Shown piece by piece: positions 23,537 to 32,291 of a stretch of 64,000 bases of DNA; within the stretch, counting starts at the first letter, position 1, and the number at the start of each line of letters is the position of its first letter. Under the pieces are notes generated by a model, which worked only from the letters and a program-made list of their open reading frames with translations, was not told the DNA's origin and searched no databases. Source of the DNA: Deltaproteobacteria bacterium (GTDB lineage Bacteria; Myxococcota_A; UBA9042; PHBI01; JACKFB01); contig JACKFB010000004.1 of assembly GCA_020632695.1 (NCBI GenBank), positions 1-64,000 on the forward strand, in the 5' to 3' direction. Both the position numbers and the translations under genes were made by a program.

Positions 23537-26500
23537 ATGATCGTCTCCCATCACGTCTCCCTCACCCGCTGGACCGCCTTGAGCTCGGTCGCCGTCGGGC
23601 TGCTCGCGCTCGCTGGCTGCGGCTCGGGGGGCCTCGACCCCGCGTCCGAGGGCGCCCCGCTCGGCTCCCCGGCGGTGACGAGCGCCGAGGCCTCCGCCAG
23701 TCTCACCGCCCGCCGCCCCAAGGGCCCCTCGTCGGCGTTCGTGGGTCCCACCCGCGAGCTGGCCGCCGAAGCCCCCGGCGCGGACGCGCTGGCGGCCGGC
23801 ACCACCGCGGCCGGCACTCTCAGCCTGGCCAACACCCAGGTCACCTTCGCCCCGGGTTCGCTCATCATCCCGATGGACGTCGCCTCGCAGGACGAGGAGA
23901 TCTTCCTGGCGTTCGGGCTGGTCTACGAGCTGCTGCGCAACAACGTCCCCGTCCAGTGGGTCGTGCAGCCCGGGAAGTCGGCAGACGACGTGGACTTCGT
24001 GGCGTCCACCGTCGACTTCGACTCTGGCGACGCGCACCCCAACCGCGCCTACCGCGGCGGCCCCTTCGTCATCCTGGCCAGCGACGCTGCCGCCGCCGAG
24101 CCGGTGATCGCCGACTGGCAGCACGACGGCGAGCCGGTCGTGCACCGCGCCTCCAGCGCCTTCGACGCGCAGATCGCCCGCACCCTGGTGGTCGCGCCCA
24201 CCATCGCGATGTTCCGCGACGACGGCGAGTCCATCACCCGCGACTACCTCCGGGCCGCCGACATCCCCGATTCTGCCGGCGACACCGAGTGGAAGGGCGG
24301 CAGCCCCGACACCTTCGAGCTCGACGAGCTCGAGGGAGCCAGCGCCACCGACCACCGCGACGGCGCGCTCTTCGATGAGGACGGCGACCCGGTCTACTGC
24401 CAGCTCGTCTCGACGCACTTCAAGTTCTCCGAGGCGCGTGACAACCCGGAGGTCGGCGCCGAGGTGCGCAGCTTCCTGGAGGCTCCGACCCAGCTCTTCG
24501 CCGGATGCGAGGCGGCGCTGGCCTTCGAGAACCTCCCGCAGTCCGGGCACATGCTCTCGCCCAACGGCTTGCTGGCGCGGAGCTTCACCGGCGCCGGCGA
24601 CGTGCTGCGCGCCGACCGGGTGCTGGCCCAGCTCGACGGCGAGTTCAAGGGCGTCAAGGGCAGCGCGCGCTCGTTCAGCCCCTGCCAGGACGCACCCCCG
24701 GCGGAGTGCGAGGCGGGCGGGGCCTACCTGCCGAACGTGGAGGCCATGGTGGTCCGCAGCGGGTACGCCGCGGGCAGCTACGACGTGTGGCTGAGCGGGC
24801 ATCTCGGCGGCGCCTGCCCGCCGGACATCGAGCTCTGCGAGCCTTCGCCCGGCCAGTGGGCCGGCCGCATCAACTACCTCGGCGGTCACGACTACCAGCA
24901 GAAGCTGCCGATCAGCGAGCACCCGAAGTCGCAGGGCACGCGCCTGTTCCTGCAGTCGCTGCTCGCGGCGCCCTGCGCGTCGGCGGCGGGGCAGCCCGTG
25001 GTGAGCGTGGTCGCCGAGGCGCCTGCCAGCACGACGACGGCGACCCTGACCGTCACGCTGCACGCCAGCAACGCCGGGCCCACCACCGCGCTGGCGGCGA
25101 CGCTGCGCTACACCATCCCGGCCGGTGCCTCCTTCGCGTCGGCGAGCGGCGGCGGCCAGGCCGCGGCGGGCGTGGTGAGCTGGGACCTGGGCAACCTGGG
25201 CGCGGGCGAGACCCAGACCCGCCAGGTGGTGTTGAGCCTGGGCGCGACGGGCACCTACGCCAGCGCCGCGCGGGTGCTCTACCAGGTCGGCCTCAACAGC
25301 TTCTCGCGGACCGGCGCCGCGGTGCAGACCGTGTACGGCGGCGACTCCGACGGCGACGGCGTCATGGACGGCGACGACATCTGCCCGGCCGTGGCCAACC
25401 CGCTGCAGGATCTGGCCATCGACCCGGCGAGCTGCGGGGCGTGCGGGCTGGTGTGCGCCATCGACGCCGGCGTGCCGGGCTGCGTCGACGGCGAGTGCGT
25501 CGTGGCGGGCTGCGACGCCGGCCACGCCGACTGCGACGGCGACGTGGGCAACGGCTGCGAGTACGACACGGCGGACTTCGCCAGCGACGCGGCCCACTGC
25601 GGCGGCTGCGGCGTGGTGTGCGCCGCGCCGCACGGCACGGTCGCGTGCAGCGAGGGCGCCTGCGTCATGGAGAGCTGCCCGGCGGGGCTGGCCGACTGCA
25701 ACGGCGACACCTCGGACGGCTGCGAGTACGACGTGGCGGGGCTCGAGAGCGACGACGCCAACTGCGGCGCCTGCGGAGTGGTCTGCGACCCGGCGCACGG
25801 TGCGGGCGAGTGCTCGGGCGGCGCGTGCACGATCGTGAGCTGCGACGAGGGGCACTGGGACTGCAACGGCGACCCGGCGGACGGCTGCGAGCACGACGAG
25901 GCGAGCCTCGAGTCCGACGTGGACAACTGCGGCGGCTGCGGGGTGGTGTGCACGGCGGACCAGGGCGAGCCCGCGTGCGTGACGGGCGTGTGCACCCTGG
26001 GCGCTTGCGATGCGGGCCACGCCAACTGCAACGGCGACCCGAGCGACGGCTGCGAGTACGACGCCAGCGGGTTCGCCAGCGACCACGACAACTGCGGCGG
26101 GTGCGGCGTCACCTGCGACATGACCGGCGGCGTCGGCGCGTGCGTCGACGGGGCCTGCGCGCTGGTGTCCTGCGACGCAGACGCCCACGACTGCAACGGC
26201 GACCCCACCGACGGCTGCGAGGTGAGCGACGCTGCCTTCGCCACCGACCCCTTCAACTGCGGGGGCTGCGGCGTGGTGTGCTCCGACCCGCTCTGGGCGA
26301 CGACCTGCAACGCTGGCGTCTGCGAGCTGGCGGCCTGCGACTCGACCTTCGTGGGTGAGAGCTGCGGGCTGGGCGTGTGCGAGCGCTTCGAGAGCTGTGA
26401 GGGCGGGCACGTGCGCAAGTGCCAGCCCGGCGCGCCGACCATGCCGGTCGAGGCCGGAAACTGCGACACCCTCGACAACGACTGCGACGGGCTCACCGAC

Positions 26501-29392
26501 GAGGCCTACGACGACGGCGTGGCCTGCACCACGAGCGCGTGCGTGAACGGCGTGGCGATCAACGTGCCCGACGACAGCCTCTGCGGCGACGACAACCCCT
26601 GCACCGACGACTGGTGCCACCCGACCTTCGGCTGCGTGAGCTTCCCCGACGACACCAACGCGCCCGACCCGGCGGCGGACGACGGCGAGCCGTGCACCGA
26701 CCTCATCTGCAGCTTCGGCAGCTCCATCAACGTGCCCGACGACAGCAACGTGCCCGACGACGGCCTCGCCTGCACGGTGGACTCCTGCGACAACGGCACC
26801 GAGCTGCACACCGTCACCGCCGACACCTGCCTCATCGACGGCGCCTGCTACGGCGCGGGCGCGGTGGGCCCGGGCGCTCCCTGCGGCGTCTGCAATCCGG
26901 ACCTGGACCACTACGGCTTCGAGTCCACCATCTTCCAGGACGGCTTCGACGACGGCGACGTCTCCAACTGGACGATCGCCCGTCTCAGCGCCGGCGCCTC
27001 CACCTGGCAGCTCTCGGGCAAGCGCGCGTGGTCACCGTCCAAGTCGCTCTGGTTCGGCCGCGCCGGCACCAGCGGCTACGGCGACGGCACCAAGCAGGTC
27101 CAGGCCTACGCCCAGACCCCGGAGATGCACCTGCCCGCCGGCACGACGCCGCAGCTCAGCTTCCGCCTGTGGCTGAAGACCCAGGGCTACATCTCGTCGG
27201 TGCGCAAGGACGTGCTCTACGTCGAGGTGGTGGACGCCGGTGGCCACGTCACGGCCATCTGGAACTCGACCAGCGCCCTCGAGGGGACCACCTCGGACGA
27301 CTTCTATCCGATCTTCGTGGGGCTCGGCGACTGGGCCGGCCAGTCGATCCGCGTGCGCTTCCGCTTCGACAGCTACGACGGGAGCTCCAACGACTTCGAG
27401 GGCGCCTACCTCGATGACGTCTCGGTGGACACGGCCTGCTGCCTGGCCTCGTCGGACTGCGACGATGACGACGCGTGCACCGTGGACCTCTGCCGCGACG
27501 CGAGCTGCGGCCACGTCGACACCTGCGTGTGCGCGCCGGCCCGCTCCGAGCTGCTCGTGCTGCTCGACTTCTCCGGCAGCATGGAGGATCCGGCGGAGAT
27601 CGGCGGCTCGGTCAGCAAGTGGGAGGCGGCGGTCAGCGCCCTGGGCGACTCGCTGTCCTACTTCGCGCCGCTGCTCATCACCGCGCTCAAGCTCTTCCGG
27701 ACGCCCGGCTCCTCGTCGAGCTGCACGGTGGTGGCGCGCTCGCTCGAGCAGCCCTTCGGCGCCGAGCCGGCCCAGATCACCTCCTATCTCGAGTCCAAGT
27801 GGCCTGCCGGCTCCACCCCGATGGCGGCGGGTCTGCAGGGCGCGCGCGACGTGTACGCCTCCAGCCCCGAGGTCGGTGACGCCCGCTTCGTCCTGCTGGT
27901 CACCGACGGCAAGGAGACCTGCGGCGGCGACCCGGTGGCGCGGATCAAGGACCTGGCCAGCGACGGCATCGCCACCTACGTGCTGGGCTTCGGCACCGGC
28001 GTGGACCCGAAGGTCCTCAACGCCGCGGCCATCTCGGGAGGCCGCGCGCGGCCGCAGCTCTACCCCGGTGACAAGGCCTACTGGAGCGCCACCAGCGCCG
28101 AGGAGGTCGAGCTGGCCATCTCGAAGATCATCGCCGAGGTCGCGAGCGAGCAGTGCAACGGCGAGGACGACGACTGCGACGGCCTGACCGACGAGGGGAT
28201 CTCGGACATCGGCTGCGAGGCCGCCGACTGCAACGGATCGCCCCTGGCCGGGGTGAGCCGCTGCGTCGACGGGGCCTGGAGCGAGTGCGCGGCCGACCCG
28301 AGCACGGAGACCTGCAACGGGCTGGACGACAACTGCAACGGCATCGTCGACGACCGCTGGCGCGACGAGCAGGGGCCCGTGCTGGGGACGCCGTGCGCGG
28401 TGGGGCGCGGAGCCTGCAAGCGCTGGGGGACGTGGGTGTGCCCGGTCGATGGCGTCAGCGAGGCGACGTGCAGCGCGGCGCCGGGTGCGCCGACGCCGGA
28501 GGTGTGCGACGACATCGACAACGACTGTGACGGCGTCACCGACGAGGGCCAGGTGCGAAGCTGCAGCGCCGGCTGCAGCACCGGCACCGAGAGCTGCTTC
28601 AAGGGCTCGTGGGTGCTGTGCACGGCCGTGGCCGAGGCCGACAACCAGTGCGACGGCATCGACAACGACTGCGACGGGGTCACCGACCCGCTCTACCCGA
28701 TGCGCGGGCTGGCCTGCGACGGGGCCGACTCGGACTTCTGCGCCAACGGCACATGGACCTGCAAGGCCAGCGGGTTCGGCGTCGAGTGCGCCAACGAGCA
28801 CCCGGCGGACATCCTGGAGGTGTGCGGCGGCGGCGACGAGGACTGCGACGGGGCCACCGACGAGGAGGGCGCCGTCGGGTGCACCAACTACTGGGTGGAC
28901 AAGGACAAGGACGGCTTCGGCGCGGGCGCACCGCGCTGCCTCTGCGCGCCGCGAGGTGCGTACAACACGCCGAACGGGGCCGACTGCGACGACACGCGGG
29001 CGTCGGTGAATCCGAACGGGGTCGAGGTCTGCAACGGGCTCGACGACGACTGCGACGGGCTCACCGACGAGGACCCCCACGACCCGTCCCAGCCGCTCCG
29101 ACAGAGCTGCTACACGGGTGAGCCCGAGACCCTGGACGTGGGCGCCTGCCACGCCGGCACCGAGACCTGCACGGGCGGCGCGTGGGGAGCCTGCACCGGC
29201 GAGGTGACGCCCGCGCCCGAGCTGTGCGATGGGATCGACGGCGACTGCGACGGGGTAGGGGACCTGGACGAGCCGACCGAGCTCGAGACGCCCGAGGACC
29301 ACCCCTGCGCCGCGACGTCCTACTGCTGGTTCGACACCTGCTACTGCGTGCTCAACCGCGACGTCGACGCCTGGCAGTGCATCCTCGAGTAG
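23537..29392 (+). CDS. Giant Cys-rich lipoprotein with VWA and MopE-like repeats
   Basis: 1951 residues from ATG 23537, with GAGGTA seven bases upstream; ATG 23483 is in frame but gives a poor signal. The lipobox is LLALAGC. Residues about 60-480 are an N-terminal domain I do not recognise. A DUF11-like beta domain comes next (about 500-605), then a DSDGDGVMDGDD loop. Five copies of a CNGDxxDGCEYD...NCGGCGVVC repeat follow. A lectin-like segment is near 1135-1290. A von Willebrand A domain starts at LLDFSGSM (MIDAS DxSxS, near residue 1343). Eight CNGxDxDCDGxxDE metal-binding motifs are spread over the C-terminal half. VWA plus MopE-type repeats suggests metal-dependent adhesion at the cell surface. 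It ends at a strong hairpin facing the M48 gene. Confidence 0.85.
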   Translation: MIVSHHVSLTRWTALSSVAVGLLALAGCGSGGLDPASEGAPLGSPAVTSAEASASLTARRPKGPSSAFVGPTRELAAEAPGADALAAGTTAAGTLSLANTQVTFAPGSLIIPMDVASQDEEIFLAFGLVYELLRNNVPVQWVVQPGKSADDVDFVASTVDFDSGDAHPNRAYRGGPFVILASDAAAAEPVIADWQHDGEPVVHRASSAFDAQIARTLVVAPTIAMFRDDGESITRDYLRAADIPDSAGDTEWKGGSPDTFELDELEGASATDHRDGALFDEDGDPVYCQLVSTHFKFSEARDNPEVGAEVRSFLEAPTQLFAGCEAALAFENLPQSGHMLSPNGLLARSFTGAGDVLRADRVLAQLDGEFKGVKGSARSFSPCQDAPPAECEAGGAYLPNVEAMVVRSGYAAGSYDVWLSGHLGGACPPDIELCEPSPGQWAGRINYLGGHDYQQKLPISEHPKSQGTRLFLQSLLAAPCASAAGQPVVSVVAEAPASTTTATLTVTLHASNAGPTTALAATLRYTIPAGASFASASGGGQAAAGVVSWDLGNLGAGETQTRQVVLSLGATGTYASAARVLYQVGLNSFSRTGAAVQTVYGGDSDGDGVMDGDDICPAVANPLQDLAIDPASCGACGLVCAIDAGVPGCVDGECVVAGCDAGHADCDGDVGNGCEYDTADFASDAAHCGGCGVVCAAPHGTVACSEGACVMESCPAGLADCNGDTSDGCEYDVAGLESDDANCGACGVVCDPAHGAGECSGGACTIVSCDEGHWDCNGDPADGCEHDEASLESDVDNCGGCGVVCTADQGEPACVTGVCTLGACDAGHANCNGDPSDGCEYDASGFASDHDNCGGCGVTCDMTGGVGACVDGACALVSCDADAHDCNGDPTDGCEVSDAAFATDPFNCGGCGVVCSDPLWATTCNAGVCELAACDSTFVGESCGLGVCERFESCEGGHVRKCQPGAPTMPVEAGNCDTLDNDCDGLTDEAYDDGVACTTSACVNGVAINVPDDSLCGDDNPCTDDWCHPTFGCVSFPDDTNAPDPAADDGEPCTDLICSFGSSINVPDDSNVPDDGLACTVDSCDNGTELHTVTADTCLIDGACYGAGAVGPGAPCGVCNPDLDHYGFESTIFQDGFDDGDVSNWTIARLSAGASTWQLSGKRAWSPSKSLWFGRAGTSGYGDGTKQVQAYAQTPEMHLPAGTTPQLSFRLWLKTQGYISSVRKDVLYVEVVDAGGHVTAIWNSTSALEGTTSDDFYPIFVGLGDWAGQSIRVRFRFDSYDGSSNDFEGAYLDDVSVDTACCLASSDCDDDDACTVDLCRDASCGHVDTCVCAPARSELLVLLDFSGSMEDPAEIGGSVSKWEAAVSALGDSLSYFAPLLITALKLFRTPGSSSSCTVVARSLEQPFGAEPAQITSYLESKWPAGSTPMAAGLQGARDVYASSPEVGDARFVLLVTDGKETCGGDPVARIKDLASDGIATYVLGFGTGVDPKVLNAAAISGGRARPQLYPGDKAYWSATSAEEVELAISKIIAEVASEQCNGEDDDCDGLTDEGISDIGCEAADCNGSPLAGVSRCVDGAWSECAADPSTETCNGLDDNCNGIVDDRWRDEQGPVLGTPCAVGRGACKRWGTWVCPVDGVSEATCSAAPGAPTPEVCDDIDNDCDGVTDEGQVRSCSAGCSTGTESCFKGSWVLCTAVAEADNQCDGIDNDCDGVTDPLYPMRGLACDGADSDFCANGTWTCKASGFGVECANEHPADILEVCGGGDEDCDGATDEEGAVGCTNYWVDKDKDGFGAGAPRCLCAPRGAYNTPNGADCDDTRASVNPNGVEVCNGLDDDCDGLTDEDPHDPSQPLRQSCYTGEPETLDVGACHAGTETCTGGAWGACTGEVTPAPELCDGIDGDCDGVGDLDEPTELETPEDHPCAATSYCWFDTCYCVLNRDVDAWQCILE

Positions 29393-29400
29393 CCGACGGC

Positions 29401-29435
29401 GCCGGGCGGGATCGGCGTGTCCGATCCCGCCCGGC
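29401..29435. terminator. Bidirectional terminator hairpin
   Basis: GCCGGGCGGGATCGG and CCGATCCCGCCCGGC form a perfect 15-bp stem with a 5-nt loop (CGTGT), between two convergent genes. It lacks a T-tract on either side, as is common in very GC-rich genomes. It probably serves both genes. Confidence 0.7.
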
Positions 29436-29464
29436 GGTCGCGAATCGCCGCGCGCCCGACGCGC

Positions 29465-32008
29465 TCAGAGGCGCGCCAGGGCCAGCTTGGCGGCCTCGGC
29501 CCACGGGCCGGTCTGCTCGAGCTTCAAGAAGGCCTCGTAGCTCTTCTTGGCGTCCTTCTTCTTGCCGTCGCGCTCCTGCAGGCGCGCCAGGTTGAAGGTG
29601 GCCGCCGACTTGCTCCCCGGGCTGGACTGGGCGTCGGCGAAGGCGCTCATCGCGTCCGATCCGGCGCCCGCCTCGGCCCGCACGACCCCGCGGAGGTTCG
29701 CCAGCTCGCCCTTGTCGTAGGTGGGGCTCGACTCCAGGGTCGCCAGCTCCTGGCTGGCCTCCTCGATCTTCCGGATGGCCAGGTAGCACAAGGTCAGGTT
29801 GACGCGCGCCTTGTCGTATTTCGGCGAGCGGTCCAGCGCGGCCTTGAACTGCTTCACCGCCTGGTGCAGCTCGCGCGGGATGAAGGGCGCCGCTTCGGCC
29901 GGGGCGCCGCGCCGCTTGCGCTTCTTCGAGTCTTCGGTCGTCTCGCGGATGCTGACGTACTTCAACGCGAGGGTGCGCTCGACCGAGAAGCTGGTGTTCC
30001 ACGTGTGCAGCGGGTTGTCGGGGCCGACCATCCGGTAGATGCCGATCTTGGCGTAGGCGATGCCCAGGTCGTTGAGGGTCTCGGGCGTGGGCTTCAGGGT
30101 CTGGTTGAAGCGGGTGAAGTCCTCCACCGCCTCGCGGTAGAGCGCCTCGGCCTTGGCCAGGTCGGTGTGCTCGGCGCGGCGCGCCTCGTCCATGTGGGTC
30201 AGGCCGAAGGAGAAGGACATCCAGGCGTACTTCACGTCGTTGGACCAGTACTCCTCCAGATACTGGATGCGCTCGTCGTAGGTCGGGTGGTCCAGGTGCG
30301 GCGGGATCTCGCCGGCCTTGCCCCGCGCCTCCATGAACTCGATGCCGCCGCGGGGGTGATAGCCGGCCATGGCTGCCAGCACCATGCCCTCACGGTCGGC
30401 CTCGATCTCGTGGATGCGCGTCATGTGCACCAGCACGCTGGAATCCAGTGAGCTGGACGCGTCCCCGACAGCCTGCTGGAAGACCTGGCTGCGCACCACG
30501 TGCTGCCGGAGCACGTGCACGATCTCGTGCGCCAGGACGTGGGCCATCGGCGCGTGGTCGATGTCGATGGGGCGGTCGGGCAGCGTCTTCTTCATGAACT
30601 GGAAGAAGCCCTTGGTGAAGTAGATGTTGCCGTTGGGCAGCGCGAAGGCGTTCACGTCGAGGGTGTTCAGGACGGCGATGCGGAAGGTGTAGCGCGTCTC
30701 CACGTCGGCCACGTCGAGGATGCGCTCGAGCATCCCCTCGAGCACCCGCTGCTCGGGGGCGTCGAGATCCACCCCGCCGAAGCGCCGCTCGAAGGCCGCC
30801 ACGGCGCTCTTGAACTTCTCGGACGAGAACACGTCGCCCTCGACGTTTCCGAAGCGGAGCCGCTGCTGCACGAGCTGGTTGTGCGGGTCGAGGATGTTGA
30901 TCTCGCCGATGGCCTTGGCGGCCAGCGACGAGGCGCTGTCGATGCGGACGGCCTGGGTGAAGGACTCGATCGCCTCGGTGTCGGCCCCGTCGAGCTTCTG
31001 GGCGATGCCCAGCTCGACCCAGGCCCGCTGGTTGTTGCGATCCAGGTTGAGCGCCGCCAGCAGCTCCTTCTTGGCCCGCGCGTCGTCGGCCTCCTTGCGC
31101 GCGATCACCGCCAGCTCCACGTGGGCGTCGGCGAGCGCCGGGGCCTTCTCCAGCTCGGCGCGGGCCTTGGCGAGGTCGTACTGGTCGGAGGCCTTGACCG
31201 ACGAGAAGACCAGCCCGAGGTAGTAGTGGCACAGCGCGTTGTCGGGCTGGAGCTGGACGCAGCGCTCGAAGCCCGCGCGAGCCTTGGCCATCCCGCGGTT
31301 GATGCTGCTGAACGAGGGGTCGTTCCACGCGTCGTCGTAGGCCGAGCGCGCGTCGTAGATGACCCGCGCCAGCTCGCCGCCGGTCAGCTCGGCCAGCAGC
31401 CGCTCGGCGTGGCGCGAGTCCGGGTCGCGCCGCCCCTTGGCGGCGGCGAGGTAGGCCTGCAGCGCGGTGGTCAGCTCGGCCTTCACGCTGGTGTCACCGC
31501 CCGCGTACCGGCTGCTGAGCAGGCGCGCCACCTTGCTCAGGGCCTCGACGTCCTTCGGGTTCACCTCCACGGCCTTGCGATACGCCTCCAGCGCCGCGCC
31601 GAGGTCGCCGGCCTGGCGCTGCATCTCGGCCAGCTCCCGCCAGATCGCCGAGTTGGTCGGGTTGTCCTTGGCCAGACGCTTCAGGCGCTTCGCCGCCGGG
31701 GCGACCTTGCCGCTGGCGGCCTCGAGGCGCGCCGCCGCCATCGTGGCGTCCACGTGCTTGCGGTCGAGCGCCAGCACCGCCCGGTACTCCTTGAGCGCCG
31801 CGGCGGGGTCGTGCTCCTGCAGCTCGAGGTATTTCGCCATCATCAGGTGGCGCCCGATCTGCAGCTCCTTCTTCGAGGGCTTGGCGTCCTGGGCGGACGC
31901 CGCGGCGGGCGCGCGTGGGGCCGCCGCCGTCGCGGGGACAGCCGCGGCCATGAGTGCAATGGCGAGGACGGCGCCCAGCAGGCGCGTTCGCGGAAGAGGT
32001 GCGTTCAC
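29465..32008 (-). CDS. TPR-repeat M48-like zinc metalloprotease, exported
   Basis: 847 residues from GTG 32008, with GGGAGGAACC directly upstream as a strong ribosome site; the longer open frame to 32386 is shadow. The N terminus is a Sec signal (LLGAVLAIALMAAAVPATA, Ala-x-Ala site). Residues about 45-400 form TPR-like helices. The peptidase motif is AHEIVHVL (His494, Glu495, His498), with EIEADREG near 530 giving the third zinc ligand, as in M48/BepA-like proteases. More TPR helices follow to the C terminus. M48-TPR proteins such as BepA handle outer-membrane protein quality control in the periplasm. A periplasmic assembly or surveillance role is likely here; the long TPR arrays suggest a large client. 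Confidence 0.85.
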   Translation of the reverse strand: MNAPLPRTRLLGAVLAIALMAAAVPATAAAPRAPAAASAQDAKPSKKELQIGRHLMMAKYLELQEHDPAAALKEYRAVLALDRKHVDATMAAARLEAASGKVAPAAKRLKRLAKDNPTNSAIWRELAEMQRQAGDLGAALEAYRKAVEVNPKDVEALSKVARLLSSRYAGGDTSVKAELTTALQAYLAAAKGRRDPDSRHAERLLAELTGGELARVIYDARSAYDDAWNDPSFSSINRGMAKARAGFERCVQLQPDNALCHYYLGLVFSSVKASDQYDLAKARAELEKAPALADAHVELAVIARKEADDARAKKELLAALNLDRNNQRAWVELGIAQKLDGADTEAIESFTQAVRIDSASSLAAKAIGEINILDPHNQLVQQRLRFGNVEGDVFSSEKFKSAVAAFERRFGGVDLDAPEQRVLEGMLERILDVADVETRYTFRIAVLNTLDVNAFALPNGNIYFTKGFFQFMKKTLPDRPIDIDHAPMAHVLAHEIVHVLRQHVVRSQVFQQAVGDASSSLDSSVLVHMTRIHEIEADREGMVLAAMAGYHPRGGIEFMEARGKAGEIPPHLDHPTYDERIQYLEEYWSNDVKYAWMSFSFGLTHMDEARRAEHTDLAKAEALYREAVEDFTRFNQTLKPTPETLNDLGIAYAKIGIYRMVGPDNPLHTWNTSFSVERTLALKYVSIRETTEDSKKRKRRGAPAEAAPFIPRELHQAVKQFKAALDRSPKYDKARVNLTLCYLAIRKIEEASQELATLESSPTYDKGELANLRGVVRAEAGAGSDAMSAFADAQSSPGSKSAATFNLARLQERDGKKKDAKKSYEAFLKLEQTGPWAEAAKLALARL

Positions 32009-32212
32009 GGTTCCTCCCTCAGATGATCGTGGATTGCAGGAGCGTGCCCCGCAACGGCGGCGCGTGCCCCGCCATTCCGCCCGGCCGGATCGACGGCCAT
32101 CTCGAGCGGTGGCGGCTACTATCGCAGACCCTGCGAGGATGATCGATGGCTTCCCATCGCTCGCCCCGTGCTCTCCGGAGCGCTCGGCCGCCAGCGCCGC
32201 GCCGGGCGCCGC

Positions 32213-32242
32213 TTGCCTCCCGGCCGCGCTGCCCCGTAGGAT
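32213..32242 (+). promoter_or_regulatory. Possible promoter of the MalT-like regulator
   Basis: TTGCCT (32213-32218), an 18-base spacer and TAGGAT (32237-32242): four of six matches in each box, about 50 bases before ATG 32292, in the divergent region shared with the M48 gene. Confidence 0.4.
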
Positions 32243-32291
32243 TTGAGCGTCACTCCGAAAACTCGAACCGCGGCTAGAGGGGCGGTCCAAC

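Noticed and set aside
22358..26911. 1517-codon open frame on the minus strand
   Set aside because: Shadow of the two Cys-rich lipoproteins; composition is Val/Ala/Gly/His with no recognisable motif.
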